A stretch of DNA of 64,000 bases from IMG/VR virus record IMGVR_UViG_3300034158_000010, positions 21,303 to 85,302 of that record. The stretch is one strand, 5' to 3'. Origin of the DNA: a virus. The notes beneath the pieces were generated by a model. The model was not told the origin of the DNA and did not search any database. It worked only from the letters and a program-made list of their open reading frames with translations. Position 1 is the stretch's first letter, and each line of letters starts with the position of its first letter. Both the position numbers and the translations under genes were made by a program. Below, piece after piece: positions 59,127-64,000 of this stretch.

Positions 59127-59564
59127 ATGGATCAACGATCCGCGCGGCACCTGATCGCTAACCTGCGTCGTCACTACGGTATCCATGGCGATGCTATACT
59201 GGCCTGTTACGACACCGCTATCCTCGGTCTACACCCTTACACCGAGGTTAACTACGTGACTGTCTCCATCAGTCCTACCAACTGGAAACTGCTCTGCGAA
59301 AAGGTCAGTGAAGAAACCTTCGTGAAGCATCCCGGTAGTAACGTGGATTGCATCAAGTTGTTTGACAAGTTGTATGTGCGTAAGGAATCACGGGTTAACG
59401 ACGATAACGTAGTGTGGGTACCTAATCTGGGTTGCTATACTCCGACCAATCGTTACCTGCGTGAATCGTTTGACCGCATTATGATGTCAGCTAGTAGTAC
59501 CAAGAAACAATTGGCACACGCTACTAAACTGACCGACCTCCATATCGAAAAGCTGAAGGTGTAA
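59127..59564 (+). CDS. Hypothetical protein, 145 aa; possible degenerate nucleotidyltransferase paralogue
   Basis: AAGGAG before ATG. 'YDTAILGLHPYTEVNYVTVS' aligns with 'GTAMVVHGLRTTTKDMDITV' of 18930, and the C-terminal 'LTDLHIEKLKV' resembles the R-x-K-D-x2-D-I end of such proteins. The catalytic D-x-D is absent, so if related it is inactive. Confidence 0.6.
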   Translation: MDQRSARHLIANLRRHYGIHGDAILACYDTAILGLHPYTEVNYVTVSISPTNWKLLCEKVSEETFVKHPGSNVDCIKLFDKLYVRKESRVNDDNVVWVPNLGCYTPTNRYLRESFDRIMMSASSTKKQLAHATKLTDLHIEKLKV

Positions 59565-59565
59565 C

Positions 59566-59943
59566 ATGCGCTACGGAACTGAAGTTATCATGCGTGGTAT
59601 GCGGTACTTCGATTATCGTCGTATCGGTCAACCTGATCTGGATGTACCACAGCTAAACGCTAATAAGCGGTTGTGGCAATTCAAGACGCTGGGTGAGTAC
59701 GCCAAAGGCGGAGTCAATACCAACGAAGACGGTTACCGTTCACTCGATCAGGGTGAGATCCATGGGGCGATAGTATCGTCGCATACCGAAGCTGGCGCTG
59801 TTGAAATACTGCGGTTGATGTTGAACCCAGATGGCATGATCTATGACGCCACGCATTGGAACCTTGAGCTGCTTGGGTATGATACCCGCTCCAATGATAC
59901 CGAAGAAACCATCTACATTGACTGGGGTTACTATGTCCTTTAA
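59566..59943 (+). CDS. Hypothetical protein, 125 aa; paralogous set member
   Basis: 'GEIHGAIVSSHTEAGAVEIL' followed by 'WNLELLGYD' is parallel to 60111 and 60728. AAGGTG before ATG. Confidence 0.7.
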   Translation: MRYGTEVIMRGMRYFDYRRIGQPDLDVPQLNANKRLWQFKTLGEYAKGGVNTNEDGYRSLDQGEIHGAIVSSHTEAGAVEILRLMLNPDGMIYDATHWNLELLGYDTRSNDTEETIYIDWGYYVL

Positions 59944-60109
59944 ATTCTACGATGACGCTCTGGCCTTACGCCGGGAGCAGAAACAAAAGCTTCTTGATGC
60001 TGGCGAACTGCGTTTACCAACCGATGATGAACGTCGATTGATGCAGTACCAGATGTACGTAGCTTCGGGTTCTATGGGTAGTAAAACCACTCCACTCTAC
60101 AGAGGTTAA
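59933..60109 (+). CDS. Small protein, 58 aa
   Basis: MSFKFYDDALALRREQK; GGGG upstream, overlapping the previous gene by 11 bases. Helical. No family recognised. Confidence 0.6.
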   Translation: MSFKFYDDALALRREQKQKLLDAGELRLPTDDERRLMQYQMYVASGSMGSKTTPLYRG

Positions 60110-60110
60110 C

Positions 60111-60458
60111 ATGTTCAACACTACGCTGGCTCTGTCCACCCAGAAGAAGATGACGCCTGGTCAAGCTGCTAAAGCTAAGTCCAATGCGGACACCATCATC
60201 TGGAATCGGAACAACCGCTCTGATATTGACACTAAGGGTTATAAAGCCTATCTGTATCATTTGAAGAAGGTGAGTGATAACCAAGACAAAGAGTACGACG
60301 AACTGATCATCTCTGCTATCGATATGGATAGCGCGATCGATACGTTTAACTCTGCGTGCATGCGTGGGGATTACTACGAGGGGGCAGAGTTCAACATCAC
60401 CTTGATGGGTGTTGACTTTGAGACTACACGCACTGACAAAATTGTCATGGCCGTGTGA
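60111..60458 (+). CDS. Hypothetical protein, 115 aa; paralogous set member
   Basis: AGAGG before ATG. 'YDELIISAIDMDSAIDTF' then 'FNITLMGVD' corresponds to the pattern in 59566 and 60728. Basic N-terminus. Confidence 0.7.
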   Translation: MFNTTLALSTQKKMTPGQAAKAKSNADTIIWNRNNRSDIDTKGYKAYLYHLKKVSDNQDKEYDELIISAIDMDSAIDTFNSACMRGDYYEGAEFNITLMGVDFETTRTDKIVMAV

Positions 60459-60459
60459 C

Positions 60460-60738
60460 ATGGAACAAACCTCCCTCAAGCAAATGCGTGCAGAGTTAAA
60501 CGCTAACCAATGTGCCTACATTGAACACCACCTACACTACCGCTATATTCAACCAGAACTCAATCATCCCTTCGATGAGTCTAAGCTTACACCAGAAGAA
60601 TTGGTGGGGGCTAAGGATCGCGTAGAACGCCTCAACGCAATGATGGAGAACTGGAGTATCGGTAGCATGGCCTGGTACATTCAAGAAATCGCCGTAATGG
60701 CACAGACTAAAGAAGAGGATATTGACGATGATCGCTGA
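60460..60738 (+). CDS. Hypothetical helical protein, 92 aa
   Basis: ATG 60460 directly follows the previous stop. Acidic helical protein; no family recognised. Confidence 0.65.
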   Translation: MEQTSLKQMRAELNANQCAYIEHHLHYRYIQPELNHPFDESKLTPEELVGAKDRVERLNAMMENWSIGSMAWYIQEIAVMAQTKEEDIDDDR

Positions 60739-61060
60739 AAGCAAGAACGAACACGGTGGTGTGTTTCAGTTGTTCGACGATACCGAGTTCGTATTCACCG
60801 AAGGACATGCCCAGAGCGTATACCACTTCATCAATCGTGGTACAGCTGGGATCTTACGCGATTACGTGGACTGCCATCATCTGATGACGGCTGTAGTAAT
60901 GGCCCCAAGTTACAACGACGCTATCAAACTGGTGACGGATGAACACTTGGGTAACTTCGCTAAGGACTACATCTTTGAAGTCCATTACATCGGTGCAGAT
61001 ATGATGCCCTCACAAGGACCTCGTATTCTTACCTTTGCCACCAAGCCACCACTCGAATAA
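60728..61060 (+). CDS. Hypothetical protein, 110 aa; paralogous set member
   Basis: ATG 60728 has GAGGAT upstream (a TTG at 60722 is too close). 'HHLMTAVVMAPSYNDAIKLV' then 'FEVHYIGAD' parallels 59566 and 60111. Confidence 0.7.
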   Translation: MIAESKNEHGGVFQLFDDTEFVFTEGHAQSVYHFINRGTAGILRDYVDCHHLMTAVVMAPSYNDAIKLVTDEHLGNFAKDYIFEVHYIGADMMPSQGPRILTFATKPPLE

Positions 61061-61069
61061 GGAAACAAC

Positions 61070-61237
61070 ATGCACGGTGAAGCTAGTACTGTAACCAGCG
61101 ATCTGTGGGAAATCTATCAGGACATCGGTCGTAGTAATGCGGGCGATGATTTGACAGATGCACAGAAAGCTAAGTTGGTTGAAGACCTACGGTCGGTAGC
61201 TAACAAACTGGAAGCACAACTCCCAGTTTACAACTAA
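61070..61237 (+). CDS. Small acidic protein, 55 aa
   Basis: MHGEASTVTSDLWEIY; AAGGAA before ATG. Helical. Last gene before a convergent terminator. Confidence 0.6.
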   Translation: MHGEASTVTSDLWEIYQDIGRSNAGDDLTDAQKAKLVEDLRSVANKLEAQLPVYN

Positions 61238-61248
61238 GACGACATATT

Positions 61249-61269
61249 GCCCCTCCGTGACGGAGGGGC
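61249..61269. terminator. Bidirectional terminator
   Basis: GCCCCTCCG-TGA-CGGAGGGGC then TTTATTTC; convergent genes on both sides. Confidence 0.8.
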
Positions 61270-61275
61270 TTTATT

Positions 61276-62361
61276 TCATTTTTCTTTTATGTCGCTGATC
61301 AACTCTTGAACCTGTTTCTTAAACGTCTTAACAAATTCTGTACTGCCCATCGAATTGAAGATCTGATCATTGGAACCATCAATAAGGTCAATCATGATTC
61401 GGTTAAGTTGCGAGGCATCATAACCATGATTGCGTAGGACCATACGTACTAAGTATCTCACCTCTGCTAATCGAGCCAATGTGATTACCCATTGGTTCTG
61501 GTAAGTTACGGGTTCACGCGGTAACTCCATCACTTGGAACAAGTTAGATTTCACCAGCATTGGAGTAATCCAAGCCAATCCCTCAACTTCAATCCCTTTG
61601 ATAATAGCCTCGAAGTTAATCGATGCTTCTAAGCGCTCCAGACGAGGTGTAAGGTCGGTTAGATAGAAAGGGTGGGACAATGGGAAGGTTGGAGTCTTAA
61701 TGCCTTGAGAGGACCGATCCAAGCGGTTAAAGAAAGCGATGTCTAAGAAGCTATCGATCATGTTAGGTAGGACGTAACTACCCACGAAACGGTAAGAGTT
61801 CTCAAACTGAACTACCCCAAGAGATTCCTGCCAACGACGCCAGTAACGATACTGAACCATCAACATGGGAATGTTAATACTGATCACCCCATAGGAACGA
61901 CCGGGCGTGGTATTGTTCATAATGGGTAGGGTACAATCTGTACGCGTGTGGTACAGATACTTCACTGGGGTAAGTTCACGCCAGCGTTTACCAATGTTGT
62001 TCATGTCAAACTTTTCAAAGCTGGCCATCACACATTCTTCAGACTGCGGTCCTAGGGTAATACCCTTTGGATGGATGCGTCCTTTATTAATAGGTGTGGT
62101 AATGCCAAACTCTTTCATGAAGCCACGAGCATAGCGTTCAACTTGGTTAGCCCACTCAGGATCATCAACCTTGGTGTTGATTACAAACTGCTGAATGATC
62201 AACGCAAACATGTTCTTTGAATCGACGTACTTCGGATTACGGTTGTAGTACTGCTTAACGTCTTTGATTAACGTAGCATACTGTGCCCGCACGTACTTCA
62301 GGTTTGGATCTAAGGTTTGACCTAGCAAGCGGGTGGGTCTATCCCGGAAGAGTGCGTACAT
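61276..62361 (-). CDS. Hypothetical protein, 361 aa, possibly virion-related
   Basis: Starts MYALFRDRPTRLL after AGGA. Soluble; helical at both ends. Strand, size and the TATGTTTA motif 25 bases upstream suggest late expression. No domain recognised. Confidence 0.7.
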   Translation of the reverse strand: MYALFRDRPTRLLGQTLDPNLKYVRAQYATLIKDVKQYYNRNPKYVDSKNMFALIIQQFVINTKVDDPEWANQVERYARGFMKEFGITTPINKGRIHPKGITLGPQSEECVMASFEKFDMNNIGKRWRELTPVKYLYHTRTDCTLPIMNNTTPGRSYGVISINIPMLMVQYRYWRRWQESLGVVQFENSYRFVGSYVLPNMIDSFLDIAFFNRLDRSSQGIKTPTFPLSHPFYLTDLTPRLERLEASINFEAIIKGIEVEGLAWITPMLVKSNLFQVMELPREPVTYQNQWVITLARLAEVRYLVRMVLRNHGYDASQLNRIMIDLIDGSNDQIFNSMGSTEFVKTFKKQVQELISDIKEK

Positions 62362-62385
62362 ACTTGAGTCCTGTTGATTTATAGA

Positions 62386-62393
62386 TAAACATA
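62386..62393 (-). promoter_or_regulatory. Possible late promoter motif TATGTTTA
   Basis: TATGTTTA on the minus strand 25 bases upstream of 61276-62361; see also 12551 and 28996. Confidence 0.35.
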
Positions 62394-62456
62394 GAATGTG
62401 TTGTCGCAGTATAACATTAATCCTTCCTTTATATGCAATAGATTTTATTTCAAGTT

Positions 62457-62464
62457 TATATCAT
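62457..62464 (+). promoter_or_regulatory. Second-class promoter motif TATATCAT
   Basis: Context ATTTCAAGTTTATATCATG, identical over 19 bases to the copy at 38476-38492; 28 bases before ATG 62492. Confidence 0.7.
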
Positions 62465-62491
62465 GGCTGTACACTAACAGAGGGCTTGACC

Positions 62492-62674
62492 ATGACAGTT
62501 AAGAACACCATCTTAGATATCAGTAAGACTGAAGCTACCTTTGGTTGGAACTGGCCACCCCGTTCACCATTGAACCTGATTAAGTTTGATGAGGCAATGA
62601 CGCGACTGGTGCATAAAGTGCGCGATAGCAAAACCCTCGTCAGTATCGTTGTAACTACCACCGGAGAATACTGA
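62492..62674 (+). CDS. Tiny paralogue 1 of 3, 60 aa
   Basis: Start MTVKNTILDI follows AGAGGG. Core helix 'DEAMTRLVHKVRDSKT' and end 'VVTTTGEY'. Its two neighbours share length, helix and ending. Confidence 0.75.
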   Translation: MTVKNTILDISKTEATFGWNWPPRSPLNLIKFDEAMTRLVHKVRDSKTLVSIVVTTTGEY

Positions 62675-62856
62675 TGACCGTACATCTAATCATGCTCCCT
62701 ACTTTCCGTGGGTGTCTGTATAACCCGCTGAACAAAGACGGTAACACCATCAACTGGATTAATTGGGAACGAGCCGTTGACCGCTTGGCCAACAAACTGG
62801 CGAGTGGTTCTACCATTACTCGTATCTTCGTTAAGTCTGTAGGAGCTGCACAATGA
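62674..62856 (+). CDS. Tiny paralogue 2 of 3, 60 aa
   Basis: TGATG coupling. Core helix 'ERAVDRLANKLASGST' and end 'ITRIFVKSVGAA'. Confidence 0.75.
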   Translation: MTVHLIMLPTFRGCLYNPLNKDGNTINWINWERAVDRLANKLASGSTITRIFVKSVGAAQ

Positions 62857-63038
62857 CTACTAAATCACTGCTGGTCGACATCAATGATCGTTTCGTAGAT
62901 ACTGGTTGGGATTCGCCAAAGGTACAACCCTTTAACTGGCGTGACTATGAAGCCAGTGTTGATCGACTGGTTACTAAAGTACGTGGACCAAACACCATCA
63001 CCCGCGTTGTCGTTACTACCACTGGGGAAGTTGAATGA
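62853..63038 (+). CDS. Tiny paralogue 3 of 3, 61 aa
   Basis: ATGA overlap. Core helix 'EASVDRLVTKVRGPNT' and end 'ITRVVVTTTGEVE'. Closest to copy 1 in its first residues ('DIN...GWDSP' versus 'DIS...GWNWP'). Confidence 0.75.
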   Translation: MTTKSLLVDINDRFVDTGWDSPKVQPFNWRDYEASVDRLVTKVRGPNTITRVVVTTTGEVE

Positions 63039-63193
63039 GTCCTGAACTGATAGAGTTCCAATCCCGTAGTCGACTCAACCGTCCACCTTCCCAAGCTAAG
63101 GTTATACCGATTGAAGCACTACTTGAGAAAAAAGATACTGGCAATAACAATGTGGTAGAGGAAACTGCCGTCAAGGTAATTCCTACCGCTTAA
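63035..63193 (+). CDS. Small protein, 52 aa
   Basis: MSPELIEFQSRSRLNRPPSQ; ATGA overlap with copy 3. Not a member of the triplet. No family recognised. Confidence 0.6.
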   Translation: MSPELIEFQSRSRLNRPPSQAKVIPIEALLEKKDTGNNNVVEETAVKVIPTA

Positions 63194-63264
63194 CTTATTC
63201 CCTGATAAACTTAAGGAATACTTTTTGTGGTATGTTATGTAATGCACAAACTGTGTTACACCAA

Positions 63265-63281
63265 CAGGCAAATATTGCCTG
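63265..63281 (+). other. Inverted repeat CAGGCAA-ATA-TTGCCTG
   Basis: Perfect 7-base arms in the 118-base gap before the homing endonuclease gene. May be a terminator or leader hairpin of the endonuclease unit. Confidence 0.45.
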
Positions 63282-63311
63282 ATACATGGTTTATTGTGTT
63301 GCGGAGGTTAA

Positions 63312-63899
63312 ATGATAGGCGTATATTTTATCCGTCATCCCACCGGTCCGTTCTACGTTGGTCAAACAAAACAGTTTGGTACGCGACGTAGTCAGCATAG
63401 GCGTAAGCTTGAACAGGGTATACATCCTGCTGAAAAATTACAAACTGCATTCACTGCAAATCCAACACTTGAGTGGGAATTTATTCCAACCACAGATGTG
63501 GCAGAAGCTCAAGCATTGGAGGACTACCATCTGACAATAGGTATCGATGATCCTAACTGTGCGAACAAGTACGGTAATGGTGGCGTTAATCCTAGAGTAG
63601 ATGGACACACCGGAATAACTCAATCTAGGGAAACTGTTGAAAAAAGAGCAGCTAAATTGAGAGGTAGCACCATGACCGATCAAGCTCGACTAAACATATC
63701 GAGTGGACATCGTGAAAGTGATAAGGTCAAAGCCCATATGGCTAGACTTCAAGAAGCCGGTAAGCGCAAGGTTGTAGTGGATGGAGTTGTTTACGATAGT
63801 GTAAAAACTACCGCAGATGCCTACAGTATACATTCGGCCACCGTTTTACAACGCATTAATAGCAATAGTGATAGGTTCAGCTCTTGGACTTATTACTAG
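63312..63899 (+). CDS. GIY-YIG homing endonuclease
   Basis: 195 residues, GGAGG before ATG. N-terminal nuclease: 'GVYFI' and 'FYVGQTKQF' (GIY-YIG core), then 'RRSQHRRKL' and the acidic 'ALEDYHLTIG' (~74-83). The middle has two NUMOD3-like segments ('SRETVEKRAAKLRG', 'TDQARLNISSGH') and the end an intron-encoded-nuclease repeat ('VVVDGVVYDSVKTTADAYSI'). Such free-standing enzymes cut an allele that lacks them and are copied by repair. Codons are more A/T-rich than the neighbours, consistent with recent arrival. Confidence 0.88.
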   Translation: MIGVYFIRHPTGPFYVGQTKQFGTRRSQHRRKLEQGIHPAEKLQTAFTANPTLEWEFIPTTDVAEAQALEDYHLTIGIDDPNCANKYGNGGVNPRVDGHTGITQSRETVEKRAAKLRGSTMTDQARLNISSGHRESDKVKAHMARLQEAGKRKVVVDGVVYDSVKTTADAYSIHSATVLQRINSNSDRFSSWTYY

Positions 63900-63915
63900 A
63901 AAAGATTTGAGATTT

Positions 63916-63923
63916 ATATTACT
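63916..63923 (+). promoter_or_regulatory. Early promoter TATATTAC
   Basis: Context GATTTATATTACTAAGGTGA followed by ATCT, as in the 17059 and 33717 copies. Drives a gene beyond the window; AAAGGA at 63989-63994 is probably its ribosome site. Confidence 0.75.
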
Positions 63924-63958
63924 AAGGTGAATCTGATAATCAGATGCACTAGTAACAA

Positions 63959-63974
63959 TTACTTGATCAAGTAA
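63959..63974. other. 16-base palindrome TTACTTGATCAAGTAA
   Basis: Perfect palindrome between the promoter at 63916 and the ribosome site near 63990. Possible operator; no loop, so not a terminator. Confidence 0.45.
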
Positions 63975-64000
63975 TAAAACCACCTTTAAAGGAAAGTACC

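Overview
The window reads as part of the genome of a large tailed (contractile, myovirus-type) phage of the phiKZ-like 'jumbo' group (Chimalliviridae-like), probably infecting a Pseudomonas or another gammaproteobacterium. The supporting evidence is: a phage tubulin of the PhuZ type (43792-44766), a tail sheath and tail tube pair (29076-32082) next to a block of large virion genes and a large terminase subunit, a family B DNA polymerase palm/thumb half with no exonuclease half attached, and repeated TATATTAC motifs that match the known phiKZ early promoter consensus. No integrase, CRISPR array, IS element or rRNA is seen. Genes are packed with 1-20 base overlaps and almost no free space.

Layout. 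1-6 kb (minus strand): a kelch beta-propeller gene flanked by two copies of an ~84-base repeat, a tRNA cluster (Trp, Asn, Tyr and one degenerate tRNA-like gene), and a large probable inner-head protein that carries two prohead-protease-like cleavage motifs. 6-15 kb: class Ia ribonucleotide reductase genes nrdB and nrdA on the minus strand, separated by a plus-strand early gene block, then dihydrofolate reductase. 14.8-17 kb: terminase large subunit (minus). 17-23.6 kb: a plus-strand early operon of about 20 small genes with a methyltransferase-like and a nucleotidyltransferase-like protein. 23.7-29 kb: three virion genes (minus), then sheath, tube and a small partner (plus). 33.7-41 kb: further early-type small-gene operons. 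41.2-48.4 kb: a leader with two hairpins, the tubulin, a dual-specificity-type phosphatase and small membrane proteins. 49-61 kb: more plus-strand genes including the polymerase half. 61-64 kb: one large minus-strand gene, a triplet of tiny paralogues and a GIY-YIG homing endonuclease.

How it works together. Long late or metabolic genes (virion, terminase, RNR) lie mostly on the minus strand; short plus-strand operons begin 27-44 bases downstream of TATATTAC or TATATCAT motifs and end in a conserved family of TTCG or ATTAC/AATC/TCAC-loop hairpins, many of them placed between convergent genes so that one hairpin can serve both strands. RNR plus DHFR point to phage control of the dNTP supply. 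Much of the accessory space is filled by sets of tiny paralogous proteins (at least seven sets visible by eye), which I regard as the least explained feature of the window. All family assignments are from motifs read by eye; no database search was possible.
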